A stretch of 64,000 bases of DNA from Achatina immaculata (taxonomy: Eukaryota; Mollusca; Gastropoda; Stylommatophora; Achatinidae): assembly GCA_009760885.1 (NCBI GenBank), contig CM019704.1:12236303-12300302 (forward strand), in the 5' to 3' direction. A program made the translations under genes and the position numbers. The first letter of the stretch is position 1. Each line of letters opens with the position of its first letter. The notes beneath the pieces are model-generated. The model saw only the letters and a list, made by a program, of their open reading frames with translations. It did no database searches and had not been told where the DNA came from. Positions 22,001-33,610 of this stretch are shown piece after piece.

Positions 22001-24935
22001 TCTAACCACTGACACAGCAGAGAGAACCACTGACACACCAGAGAGATAACAGGAAACAAACCACTAATACAGCAGAGAGATAACAGATAGCACACCATTA
22101 ACACAGCAGAGAGATAACAGAAAATAAACCACTAACACAGCAGAGAGATAACAGAAAACAAACCACTAACACAGCAGAGAGATAACAGAAAGCAAACCCA
22201 CTAACACAGCAGAGAGATAACAGAAAACAAACCACTGACACAGCAGAGAGATAACAGAAAACAAACCACTGACACAGCAGAGAGATAACAGAAAACAAAC
22301 CACTGATACAGCGGAGAAATAACAGAAAACAAACCACTAACACAGCAGGGAGATAACAGTAAACAACCCACTAACATAGCAGAGACATGACAGGAAACAA
22401 ATCACTGACACAGGAGAGGGATAACAGAAAACAAACCACTAACACAGCAGAGAGACAACAGAAAGCTAACCACTGACACAGCAGAGAGATAACAGAAAAC
22501 TAACCACTGAAACAGCAGAGATAACAGAAAGCAAACCACTGACACAGCAAAGAGAAAACAGAAAGCAAACCATTGACACAGCAGAGAGATAACAAAAAAA
22601 AAACCACTGACACAGGAAAGAGAAAACAGAAAGAAAATCACTGACCCAGTAGAGAGATAACAGAAAGGAAACCACTGACACAGCAGAGAGATAACAGAAA
22701 ACAAACCACTGACACAAGATAAAAAACACACACCACTGACACAGAATAGAGATAATATAAATCTAACCACTGACACAGCAGAGAGAACCACTGACACAGC
22801 AGAGAGATAACAGGAAACAAACCACTAACACAGCAGAGAGATAACAGAAAGCAAACCACTGACACAGCAGAGAGATAACAGAAAACAAACCACTGAACAG
22901 CAGAGAGATAAAAGAAAACAAACCACTGACACAGCACAGAGATAACAGAAAACAAACCAGTGACATAGCAGAGAGATAACAGAAAACAAACCACTAACAC
23001 AGCAGAGAGATAACAGAAAACAAACCACTAACACAGAAGAGAGATAACAGAAAACAAACCACTGACACAAAATAAGATAAAAGAATACAAACCACTGACA
23101 CAGAAGAGAGATAATAGAAAACTAACTACTGATGCAGTCGAGAGAACCACTGACGTAGCAGAGAGATAACAGAATACAAACCACTGACACAGCAGAGAGA
23201 TAATAGACAAACAAACCACGGACACAGCAGAGAGATAATAGAAAACAACCCACTAACACAGCAGAGAGATAACAGGAAACAAACCACTGACACAGTAGAG
23301 AGATAACAGAAAACAACCACTAACATAGCAGAGAGACAACACAAAGCTAACCACTGATACAGTAGAGAGATAACAGAAACCTAACCATTGACACAGCAGA
23401 GATATGACAGAAAACTAACCACTGAAACAGCAGAGAGATAACAGAAAGGAAACCACTGACACAACAAATAGAAAACAGAAAGCAAACCCTTGACACAGCA
23501 GAGAGATAACAGAGTGAAAACCACTGATACAGGATAGAGAAAACATAAAGAAAATCATTGACCCAGTAGAGAGGTAAAAGAAAGGAAAACACGGACACAT
23601 GATAAAAAACACAAACCACTGACACAGAATAGAGATAATATAAATCTAACCACTGACACACCATAGAGAACCATTGACACAGCAGAGAGATAACAGAAAG
23701 CAAACCACTAACACAGCAGAGAGATAACAGAAAGCAAACCACTAACACAGCAGAGAGATAACAGAAAACAAACCACTAACGCAGCAAATAGATAACAGAA
23801 AACAAACCACTAACACAGCAGAGAGATAACAGAAAGCAAACCCACTAACACAGCAGAGAGATAACAGAAAACAAACCACTGACACAGCAGAGAGATAACA
23901 GAAAACAAACCACTGACACAGCGGAGAGATAACAGAAAACAAACCACTGACACAGCAGAAAGATAACAGAAAACAAACCACTAACACAGCAGAGAGATAA
24001 CAGAAAACAAACCACTAACACAGCAGAGAGATAACAGAAAACAAACCATTGACACAGCAGAGAGATAACAGAAAACAAACCACTGAACAGCAGAGAGATA
24101 ACAGAAAACAAACCACTAACACAGCAAAGAGATAACAGAAAACAAACCACTGACACAGCAGAGAGATAATAAAAAAAACACTAACACCTCAGAGAGATAA
24201 CAGAAAACAAACCACTAATACCGCAGAGAGATAACAGAAAACAAACCACTAACACAGCAGAGAGATAACAGAAAACAAACCATTGACACAGCAGAGAGAT
24301 AACAGAAAACAAACCACTAAAACAGCAGAGAGATAACAGAAAACAAACCCACTAACACAGCAGAGAGATAACAGAAAACAAACCACTGACACAGCAGAGA
24401 GATAACAGAAAACAAACCACTGACACAGCGGAGAGATAACAGAAAACAAACCACTGACACAGCAGAAAGATAACAGAAAACAAACCACTAACACAGCAGA
24501 GAGATAACAGAAAACAAACCACTAACACAGCAGAGAGATAACAGAAAACAAACCATTGACACAGCAGAGAGATAACAGAAAACAAACCACTGAACAGCAG
24601 AGAGATAACAGAAAACAAACCACTAACACAGCAAAGAGATAACAGAAAACAAACCACTGACACAGCAGAGAGATAATAAAAAAAACACTAACACCTCAGA
24701 GAGATAACAGAAAACAAACCACTAATACCGCAGAGAGATAACAGAAAACAAACCACTAACACAGCAGAGAGATAACAGAAAACAAACCATTGACACAGCA
24801 GAGAGATAACAGAAAACAAACCACTAAAACAGCAGAGAGATAACAGAAAACAAACCACTAACACAGCAGAGAGATAACAGAAAACAAACCACTGATATGG
24901 CAAAGAGATAACAGAAAGCAAACCATTGACAAAAC
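16010..24935. repeat. 34-bp satellite array of 8.9 kb
   Basis: Roughly 260 tandem copies of a 34-bp unit whose core is gagataacagaaaacaaacc. Main variant positions are accactGac versus accactAac, and truncated units (for example agagaaccactgacac) that recur at intervals and mark larger blocks. Because 34 is not divisible by three the minus strand yields dozens of overlapping ORFs rich in Leu, Val, Cys and Ser that cycle through all frames; none should be annotated. The array is more homogeneous toward the right end (about 23.7-24.9 kb). Confidence 0.97.
23830..24845. repeat. 507-bp higher-order block, two copies, inside the 34-bp array
   Basis: The block that includes a cccactaac variant (23841 and 24348) and the aaaaaaaacactaacacctc variant (about 24168 and 24675) is repeated with an offset of 507 bp (15 units minus 3 bp). 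The two copies look nearly identical, so this is the most recent amplification step visible in the array. Confidence 0.88.
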
Positions 24936-25106
24936 AGATCATATGTTAATTTCCACTTCAGTGACGCAGTAATATAATATGAATGTGACATGAATGTGAT
25001 ATGCATGAATAAAACATGGCTGTGTGGATGGAGATACGAGCGTATGTGAGGTGATGCGGCATTGTTGTATCCGTGGATGTATGGATGAGTGCCTGGATGT
25101 ATACAT

Positions 25107-25420
25107 ACATGTGTGCGTGGAACTATACAAAGTATGTTCGTGATGTATATGTAGATGTGTGCCTGGAACTATACAAAGTGTGTTCGTGATGTATATGTAG
25201 ATGTGTGTCTGGAACTATACAAAGTATGTTCGTGATGTATATGTATATATAGATGTATGGTGGAGGTATGCTTGAATGTATGCTTGGATATGTTTGCATG
25301 AATGTATGCTTGGATATGTTTGCGTGAATGTGTACTTGGATAGGTTTGCATGAATGTATGCATGCTTGGATATGTTCGCCTGGATGTTTGCGTGAATATA
25401 TGCGTGCCTCCATCGTTCAA
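25107..25420. repeat. Two short minisatellites (46 bp and about 26 bp)
   Basis: Three copies of a 46-bp unit containing ggaactatacaaagtatgtt (25107-25243) are followed by about six copies of a unit of about 26 bp containing ggatatgtttgcatgaatg (25258-25400). The interval 24936-25106 is unique AT-rich sequence without a gene. Confidence 0.85.
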
Positions 25421-25535
25421 GGGCACCTTCTCTTGTATTGGTAGGCTTGACAAGAGATGCAGCAGAACCCAATTGCTGTAAATGCTGATGTCAGCGCTCT
25501 CATCAGTGAAGGCTCCAGTGATGTAGATGCTGTGA

Positions 25536-26400
25536 TTCGATGGGTTCGTTGTACAACAACAAAGGAGTGCATGGGCATTCACAGCACTTTCAGCAGGCAG
25601 AACAATCTAGAAAGCCAGCGGTGCCTTCACCATGGCCACTAGCAGCATGACGATGAAGGTGATGGAGTAACGAAAGCATTCAAGTGTCTGGAGTCACAAG
25701 ACTACACCCATGTCTGTATACTAAGTGATTCAATGAGTGTGATCTGGAAGATCCAGGCAGTGTCTGGAGTCACAAGACTACACCCATGTCTGTATACTAA
25801 GTGATTCAATGAGTGTGATCTGGAAGATCCAGGCAGTGTCTGGAGTCACAAGACTACACCCATGTCTGTATACTAAGTGATTCAATGAGTGTGATCTGGA
25901 AGATCCAGGCAGTGTCTGGAGTCACAAGACTACACCCATGTCTGTATACTAAGTGATTCAATGAGTGTGATCTGGAAGATCCAGGCAGTGTCTGGAGTCA
26001 CAAGACTACACCCATGTCTGTATACTAAGTGATTCAATGAGTGTGATCTGGAAGATCCAGGCAGTGTCTGGAGTCACAAGACTACGTCCATGTCTGTATA
26101 CTAAGTGATTCAGTGAGTGTGATCTGGAAGATCCAGGCAGTGTCTGGAGTCACAAGACTACGTCCATGTCTGTATACTAAGTGAATCAGTGAGTGTGAAC
26201 CGTAAGGTCAAAGTAGGTTCTGTAGGCCGGAGTCGCTGTAGAAATCAACGATTCTCAGAGTCACCATCATCTATGGTTCGGGACACGTGGCCATCCAGGG
26301 AAATGAGAGAGCTGATTGACTGGCTGACTCTGCCATCATCACAGACGGACAACCAAAGGATCGAGCTGATATTGTTAACACGCTCAGAGTGATAAGCAAA
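25536..26400 (+). pseudogene. Degenerate RNase H domain
   Basis: RNase H in LINEs degrades the RNA strand of the RNA-DNA hybrid. The first catalytic Asp (in DG at 25539) and the Asp of LSDS are present. The Glu position in the TSSxTMxV block reads Lys here, and a 1-base gap follows it, so activity is lost even apart from the tandem expansion. The last block, GHVAIQGNERAD, carries the conserved His and Asp. Frames shift between blocks, partly because the inserted repeats have a 76-bp period that is not divisible by three. Confidence 0.7.
25684..26215 (+). repeat. 76-bp minisatellite inside the RNase H coding segment
   Basis: Seven copies with an exact 76-bp period (starts at 25684, 25760, 25836, 25912, 25988, 26064 and 26140). 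Each copy contains the codons for HVCILSDSMSVIWKIQ. The first five are nearly identical; the last two share changes (acgtccatg, gattcaGtg). The unit is thus a piece of the RNase H gene that was multiplied in place. Confidence 0.95.
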
Positions 26401-26445
26401 GCAGAGGACTTCAAGGGCAACGAATCATCATAGCTGATTAGAGTT

Positions 26446-26718
26446 AGAGAGCAGGGAATCCACATCGCTGCTTACACTGAGAGAGCAGGGAATCCACATC
26501 GCTGCTTACACTGAGAGAGCAGGGAATCCACATGGCTGCTTAGACTGAGAGAACTGGGAATCCACATGGCTGCTTAGACTTAGAGAACAGGGAATCCACA
26601 TGGCTGCTTAGACTTAGAGAACAGGGAATCCACATGGCTGCTTAGACTGAGAGAACTGGGAATCCACATGGCTGCTTAGACTTAGAGAACAGGGAATACA
26701 CATGGCTGCTTAGAGAAC
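26446..26718 (+). repeat. 34-bp minisatellite downstream of the RNase H domain
   Basis: Eight copies of a 34-bp unit (core cagggaatccacatggctg), starting every 34 bp from 26446. It lies exactly between the RNase H end and the linker leading to the zinc knuckle, so it seems to be a multiplied linker segment of the same element. Confidence 0.95.
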
Positions 26719-26854
26719 TGGGAATACAGATTGGCACGGCCAGGTACGAGGAGCTACTGGACGCTCGAGAAGACTTATCAATCAACACTATCACACACAG
26801 GATGCTGATGGATATGTTGATAAAAAAGGGGATGGGGCCTGAGCATTTACGGAC

Positions 26855-27200
26855 ATGTCCCTAGTGCAATGATGATAACCCAGACCATACAGCAAACCAT
26901 GTCCTAAGCCCAATGATGATAACCCAGACCATACAGCAAACATGTCCCTAGTGCAATGATGATAACCCAGACCATACAGCAAACCATGTCCTGAGTCCAA
27001 TGATGATAACCCAGACCATACAGCAAACATGTCCTGAGTGCAATGAAGATAACCCATACCATACAGCAAACCATTCCTGAGTGCAATGATGATAACCCAG
27101 ACCATACAGAAACCATGTCCTGAGTGCAATGATGATAACCCAGACCTTACAGAAAACATGTCCTGAGTGCAATGATGATAACCCAGATCATACAGCAAAC
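26855..27200 (+). repeat. 44-45-bp minisatellite from the zinc-knuckle segment
   Basis: About eight copies of a unit of 44-45 bp with the core gcaatgatgataacccagac. Read in frame a unit gives CNDDNPDHTANHVL, the shape of the Cys/His knuckle that follows RNase H in this element group. The last copies are also included in the 1.08-kb duplication that follows. Confidence 0.92.
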
Positions 27201-28198
27201 CATATATAAGTGACTGAATGCTTAGATATATGCTTGCTGAAGTAGAATTCGCATCAGCTGTAGTCGTATTTTCACTTCTAGCTGATGTAGATTTGCACTA
27301 ACTGAACCTGAACTATTACTGAACTAGTGACTCTGTATTACTTCACTCTTTGATATACTTTACATCACTATTTCCCTAGCAGAAATCTTGCTTCACAAGT
27401 GACACCTAGACGTTACATACAGCGTGTAACAAACTATAACCCAGGTGACAAGAAACATATCACTACAAGTCACTTCACGAATATGACACTCTTGTATGTC
27501 TTGGTCTTCCTTTCTTTCTTTTATCTTGTAACAACTCAACTCAAACAACAACTCCTCAACTCAAGTAACAATTCAACTAAGTATCAACTCAACTCAAGTA
27601 ACAACTCAACTCTAACACAAAATTTGGCACACATAAATAAAAAGTACTACAAGATTCTGCACTTATACAATATAACAAAGGTTTCATGAAGAAAACCCCA
27701 ATTTGTGATGAGTGTTGTAAAAGGACGTGGTGGCTGAAAACTGATGGAAACAATCAGCGATGAAAATACACGAAAACCGTCCGGATCAGTAGCATGGCCA
27801 TGGGACACTGACACTACCACACAAAACCTTGAAAGCACATACGCTTCACGTATACTTCAAACTCCAACATAAACTTTCTATCTAAAATCACATCCTTGTC
27901 TAAAATGGGAACAATCAACTCAAAGTCTACATGAAAACTTTACACGACAATGTCCTAAAAAGGACACATCAACTACAACCACTACATACTAAACTATATA
28001 ACAATTTTGACCTGAAAAGGACAATCAACCACAAAACTTACATTATGACATAAGCAATGGAGCAACTATCTCAGAACGAACCAACACACGTCCTATTCTT
28101 TCAACATTGAGAACAGAAATCTATTTCGCGCGCACCGCAACCTCAGACCTCCTGACTGAACTAGCCAATAACAACAGAGAGGGATGTCTTACCACGTG
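27120..28198. repeat. 1.08-kb tandem duplication, copy 1
   Basis: A 1079-bp block that begins with ctgagtgcaatg in the 44-bp array and ends at ccacgtg. It holds AT-rich sequence with a ctcaactcaagtaacaactc-type short repeat and a GC-richer end (ttcgcgcgcaccgc near 28130). A 96-codon ORF lies at 27399-27689; it has no recognisable motif and I do not call it a gene. The block could also be the long terminal part of an unknown element, but I see no termini that show this. Confidence 0.95.
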
Positions 28199-29279
28199 CT
28201 GAGTGCAATGATGATAACCCAGACCTTACAGAAAACATGTCCTGAGTGCAATGATGATAACCCAGATCATACAGCAAACCATATATAAGTGACTGAATGC
28301 TTAGATATATGCTTGCTGAAGTAGAATTCGCATCAGCTGTAGTCGTATTTTCACTTCTAGCTGATGTAGATTTGCACTAACTGAACCTGAACTATTACTG
28401 AACTAGTGACTCTGTATTACTTCACTCTTTGATATACTTTACATCACTATTTCCCTAGCAGAAATCTTGCTTCACAAGTGACACCTAGACGTTACATACA
28501 GCGTGTAACAAACTATAACCCAGGTGACAAGAAACATATCACTACAAGTCACTTCACGAATATGACACTCTTGTATGTCTTGGTCTTCCTTTCTTTCTTT
28601 TATCTTGTAACAACTCAACTCAAACAACAACTCCTCAACTCAAGTAACAATTCAACTAAGTATCAACTCAACTCAAGTAACAACTCAACTCTAACACAAA
28701 ATTTGGCACACATAAATAAAAAGTACTACAAGATTCTGCACTTATACAATATAACAAAGGTTTCATGAAGAAAACCCCAATTTGTGATGAGTGTTGTAAA
28801 AGGACGTGGTGGCTGAAAACTGATGGAAACAATCAGCGATGAAAATACACGAAAACCGTCCGGATCAGTAGCATGGCCATGGGACACTGACACTACCACA
28901 CAAAACCTTGAAAGCACATACGCTTCACGTATACTTCAAACTCCAACATAAACTTTCTATCTAAAATCACATCCTTGTCTAAAATGGGAACAATCAACTC
29001 AAAGTCTACATGAAAACTTTACACGACAATGTCCTAAAAAGGACACATCAACTACAACCACTACATACTAAACTATATAACAATTTTGACCTGAAAAGGA
29101 CAATCAACCACAAAACTTACATTATGACATAAGCAATGGAGCAACTATCTCAGAACGAAACCAACACACGTCCTATTCTTTCAACATTGAGAACAGAAAT
29201 CTATTTCGCGCGCACCGCAACCTCAGACCTCCTGACTGAACTAGCCAATAACAACAGAGAGGGATGTCTTACCACGTGC
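28199..29279. repeat. 1.08-kb tandem duplication, copy 2
   Basis: Copy of 27120-28198 with an offset of 1079 bp. The only difference I notice is one additional A near 29160. The junction between the copies shares ctgag with the outer ends, which suggests a microhomology-mediated or unequal-exchange origin. An assembly duplication must also be considered. Confidence 0.95.
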
Positions 29280-29344
29280 TGAGCTGTGGTCAACAAAAGG
29301 GTGCTAAACCCATTCCGTCACAGAATAAACATTCTGTAACACTG

Positions 29345-30530
29345 GATGAATGCTTAAATGTATGGTTCGACGTATGCTTGGATGTTTGTGTGAATGTATA
29401 CTTGGATGTATGCTTGAACGTATGCTTGGATGTATGCCTGGATGTATGCTTGGACGTATGCTTGGACCTATGCTTGAATGTATGCTTGGATGTATGCTTG
29501 GATATATGCCTGGATGTATGCTTGAACGTATGCCTGGATGTATGCTTGAACGTATGCCTGGATGTATGCTTGGATGTATGCCTTGATGTATGCTTGGATG
29601 TATGCCGTGATGTATGGACATATGCTTGAATATATGCTTGAATGTATGCTTGGATGTATGCCTTGATGTATGCTTGAACATATGCTTGGATGTATGCTTG
29701 GACATATCCCTGGATGTATGCTTGGACGTATGCTTGGGTGTATGCTTGGACATATCCCTGGATGTATGCTTGGACATATACCAGGATGTATGCTTGGATG
29801 TATGCTTAGACGTATGCTTGGATGTATACTTGGATGTATGCTTGGATGTATGCTTGCACGTATGCTTGGATGTATGCTTGGACGTATGGCTGGATGTATG
29901 CTTGGACGTATGCATGGATGTATGTTTGGACGTATGGCTGGATGTATGCTTGGACGTATGTTTGGATCTATGCTTGGATGTATGCCTTGATGTATGCTTA
30001 AACGTATGCTTGGATGTATGCTTGGACATATGCCTTGATGTATGCTTGAACGTATGCTTGGATGTATGCTTGGACGTATGCCTGGATGTATGCTTGGATG
30101 TATGTCTTGATGTATGCTTGGATGTATGCTTGGACTTATGCCTGGATGCATAATTGGATATAATCTTGAATGTATGCTTGGATGTATGGTTGGACGTATG
30201 CCTGGATGTATGCTTGGATGTATGCCTTGATGTATGCTTGGACGTATGCCTGGATGTATGCTTGGATGTATGCCTTGATGTATGCTTGGATGTATGCCTT
30301 GATGCATGCTTGGATGTATGCTTGGACGTATGCTTGGACGTATGCTTGGATGTATGCTTGGACATATACTTTGATGTATGCTTGAACCTATGCCTGGATC
30401 TATGCTTGGATGATTACTTGAATATATGCTTGGATGTATGCTTGAATATATGCTTGAATGTTTGCTTTGATGTTTGCCTTGATGTATGCCTGTATATATG
30501 CTTGAATGCATGCTTGGACTGTGAGTGCAA
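29345..30530. repeat. 12/24-bp minisatellite, about 1.2 kb
   Basis: About 100 copies of a 12-bp motif (tatgcttggatg) with variants cttggacg, ccttgatg and cctggatg that often alternate as 24-bp doublets. The period is divisible by three, so several frames on both strands stay open for up to 372 codons (Cys/Leu/Asp-rich on plus, Ser/His/Thr-rich or Ile/His/Pro-rich on minus). These are periodicity ORFs. Confidence 0.97.
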
Positions 30531-30634
30531 AATGGACTTGGCCACATTTGGGAAGAAGGGAATTTAGTTACTGAGAACATGATCATCTAGAACATACAGG
30601 AATGAATGAATATTTGCTCTAATATGCCATTTCA

Positions 30635-30705
30635 GATGTGTGTATGTAAACATATTAGATGTGTGTATGTAAACATATTAGATGTGTGTATGTAAACATA
30701 TTGCA
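30635..30705. repeat. 22-24-bp array, first units before a SINE
   Basis: Three copies of a unit containing gtgtgtatgtaaacatatta, ending where the SINE starts. The same unit resumes at about 30930. Confidence 0.9.
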
Positions 30706-30930
30706 CTGATCTCTCATGGCGAAGGTCGGGGGTTCGAATCTGGCCGGAGACACCCCAGTCACCCAGCTGTAGAAGTGGGTACCCGACTTCTTCTAGAGTT
30801 AGGGAAGGAAAGGCAGCCAAGCGTGATACTGACCATATCACCCTCTAGTGTGCTGACAGGTCAAGGAAAATATGGGCACTAACACCATATCCCTATGTAC
30901 CTTTAAGGCATGACCTTTTTCTACCTTCAT
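30702..30930 (+). mobile_element. 5'-truncated tRNA-derived SINE inserted in the 24-bp array
   Basis: The sequence begins within a tRNA-like head and contains a good RNA polymerase III B box (ggttcgaatct at about 30732). A conserved-looking body follows (gtgggtacccgacttctt, then aaaggcagcc and accatatcaccctc) to a 3' end near ctttaaggcatgac. The A box that should lie upstream is missing, so transcription is unlikely. The string atgtaaacatatt stands on both sides, which fits a 13-bp target-site duplication but equally fits the surrounding repeat. SINEs of this form (tRNA head, GGTACC body) are common in molluscs. It is not a functional tRNA gene. Confidence 0.75.
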
Positions 30931-33610
30931 GTAAACATATTAAATGTGTGTATATAAGCATATTTAGATGTGTGTATATAAGCATATTTAGATGTGTGTA
31001 TATAAGCATATTTAGATGTGTGTATATAAGCATATTTAGATGTGTGTATATAAGCATATTTAGATGTGTGTATATAAGCATATTTAGATGTGTGTATATA
31101 AGCATATTTAGATGTGTGTATATAAGCATATTTAGATGTGTGTATATAAGCATATTTAGATGTGTGTATATAAGCATATTTAGATGTGTGTATATAAGCA
31201 TATTTAGATGTGTGCATATAAGCATATTTAGATGTGTGTATATGAGCATATTTAGATGTGTGTATATAAGCATATTTAGATGTGTGTATATAAGCATATT
31301 TAGATGTGTGTATATAAGCATATTTAGATGTGTGTATGTAAACATATTAGATGTGTGTATGTAACCATATTTAGATGTGTGTATGTAAACATATTAGATG
31401 TGTGTATGTAAACATATTAGATGTGTGTATAAGCATATTTAGATGTGTGTATATAAGCATATTAGATGTGTGTATATAAGCATATTTAGATGTGTGTATG
31501 TAAACATATTTAGATGTGTGTATGTAAACATATTAAGTGTATATAAGCATATTTAGATGTGTGTATATAAGCATATTTAGATGTGTGTATATAAACATAT
31601 TAGATGTGTGTATATAAGCATATTTAGATGTGTGTATATATTTAGATGTGTGTATATAAGCATATTTAGATGTGTGTATATAAGCATATTTAGATGTGTG
31701 TATATAAGCATATTTAGATGTGTGTATATAAGCATATTTAGATGTGTGTATATAAGCATATTTAGATGTGTGTATGTAAACATATTTAGATGTGTGTATG
31801 TAAACATATTAGGTGTATATAAGCATATTAGATGTGTGTAATAAGCATATTTAGATGTGTGTATATAAACATATTAGATGTGTATAAGCATATTTAGATG
31901 TGTGTATGAAAACATATTAGATGTGTGTATATAAACATATTAGATGTGTGTATATAAGCATATTTAGATGTGTGTATGTAAACATATTTAGATGTGTGTA
32001 TGTAAACAGATGTATGCATGTAAACATATTAGATATGTGTATATAAGCATATTTAAATGTGTGTATGCAAACATATTTAGATGTGTGTATGTAAACATAT
32101 TAGATGTGTGTATGTAAACATATTTAGATGTGTGTATGTAAACATATTAGATGTGTGCATGTAAACATATTAGATGTGTGTAAGTAAATATATTTAGATG
32201 TGTTTATGTAAAAATATGTAGACGTGTCTATGGAAACAGATGTATGCATGTAAACATATTAGATATGTGTATATAAGCATATTAGATGTGTGTATATAAG
32301 CATATTTAGATGTGTGTATATAAGCATATTTAGATGTGTGTATATAAGCATATTTAGATGTGTGTATATAAGCATATTTAGATGTGTGTATATAAGCATA
32401 TTTAGATGTGTGTATATAAGCATATTTAGATGTGTGTATAAGCATATTTAGATGTGTGTATATAAGCATATTTAGATGTGTGTATATAGCATATTTAGAT
32501 GTGTGTATATAAGCATATTTAGATGTGTGTATATAAGCATATTTAGATGTGTGCATATAAGCATATTTAGATGTGTGTATATGAGCATATTTAGATGTGT
32601 GTATATAAGCATATTTAGATGTGTGTATATAAGCATATTTAGATGTGTGTATATAAGCATATTTAGATGTGTGTATGTAAACATATTAGATGTGTGTATG
32701 TAACCATATTTAGATGTGTGTATGTAAACATATTTAGATGTGTGTATGTAAACATATTAGATGTGTGTATATAAGCATATTTAGATGTGTGTATATAAGC
32801 ATATTTAGATGTGTGTATATAAGCATATTTAGATGTGTGTATGTAAACATATTTAGATGTGTGTATGTAAACATATTAAGTGTATATAAGCATATTTAGA
32901 TGTGTGTATATAAGCATATTTAGATGTGTGTATATAAACATATAGATGTGTGTATAAGCATATTTAGATGTGTGTATATATTTAGATGTGTGTATATAAG
33001 CATATTTAGATGTGTGTATATAAGCATATTTAGATGTGTGTATATAAGCATATTTAGATGTGTGTATATAAGCATATTTAGATGTGTGTATATAAGCATA
33101 TTTAGATGTGTGTATGTAAACATATTTAGATGTGTGTATGTAAACATATTAGGTGTATATAAGCATATTTAGATGTGTGTATATAAGCATATTTAGATGT
33201 GTGTATATAAACATATTAGATGTGTGTATATAAGCATATTTAGATGTGTGTATGAAAACATATTAGATGTGTGTATATAAACATATTAGATGTGTGTATA
33301 TAAGCATATTTAGATGTGTGTATGTAAACATATTTAGATGTGTGTATGTAAACAGATGTATGCATGTAAACATATTAGATATGTGTATATAAGCATATTT
33401 AAATGTGTGTATGCAAACATATTTAGATGTGTGTATGTAAACATATTAGATGTGTGTATGTAAACATATTTAGATGTGTGTATGTAAACATATTAGATGT
33501 GTGCATGTAAACATATTTAGATGTGTGTAAGTAAATATATTTAGATGTGTTTATGTAAAAATATGTAGACGTGTCTATGGAAACATATTTAGATGTGTAT
33601 ATGTAAATAT
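30930..33610. repeat. 24-bp minisatellite, about 2.7 kb, with a 1.34-kb segmental duplication
   Basis: About 110 copies of a 24-bp unit (core gtgtatataagcatatttag) interspersed with 22-23-bp variants (gtatgtaaacatattagatg). A block of about 1.05 kb containing the marker variants gtgcatataagc and aaacagatgtatgcatg appears twice: markers at 31211 and 32550, and at 32004 and 33350, an offset of about 1.34 kb. ORFs on both strands are periodicity artefacts. Confidence 0.95.

Larger units (their letters stand above)
25500..27190 (+). mobile_element. RNase H and zinc-knuckle end of an ingi/I-like retrotransposon, minisatellite-expanded
   Basis: Read in order, the plus strand shows the degenerate C-terminal part of an RNase H-bearing LINE protein: the RNase H start (DGFVVQQQRSAWAF, about 25539-25580), GAFTMATSSMTMKV (about 25620-25660), ILSDSMSVIWKIQ (about 25720-25755), YGSGHVAIQGNERADWLAD (about 26270-26330), a linker, IQIGTARYEELLDARED (about 26730-26780) and a CPQCNDDN...H zinc-knuckle-like segment (about 26850 on). 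Order and spacing match RNase H domains of Ingi/I-group elements. Three segments of this region are tandemly multiplied (separate entries). Frameshifts and stops show it is dead. No RT is visible upstream. Confidence 0.72.

Noticed and set aside
16004..24942. Dozens of minus-strand ORFs with hydrophobic Leu/Val/Cys/Ser-rich peptides that look like membrane proteins
   Set aside because: They follow the 34-bp period through all three frames of one strand and have no fixed start or end. The apparent transmembrane character comes from the repeat composition.
27399..27689. 96-codon ORF, repeated at 28478-28768
   Set aside because: It is present twice only because the 1.08-kb block is duplicated. 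The peptide contains a low-complexity Asn/Gln/Ser stretch from a short repeat and no motif.
29304..30586. Long ORFs on both strands (up to 372 codons)
   Set aside because: A 12-bp period without stop codons keeps frames open on both strands. The peptides are simple repeats with no conserved domain.
30702..30790. tRNA gene
   Set aside because: Only the B box region is tRNA-like. The 5' half with the A box and anticodon arm is missing, and the sequence continues into a SINE body.
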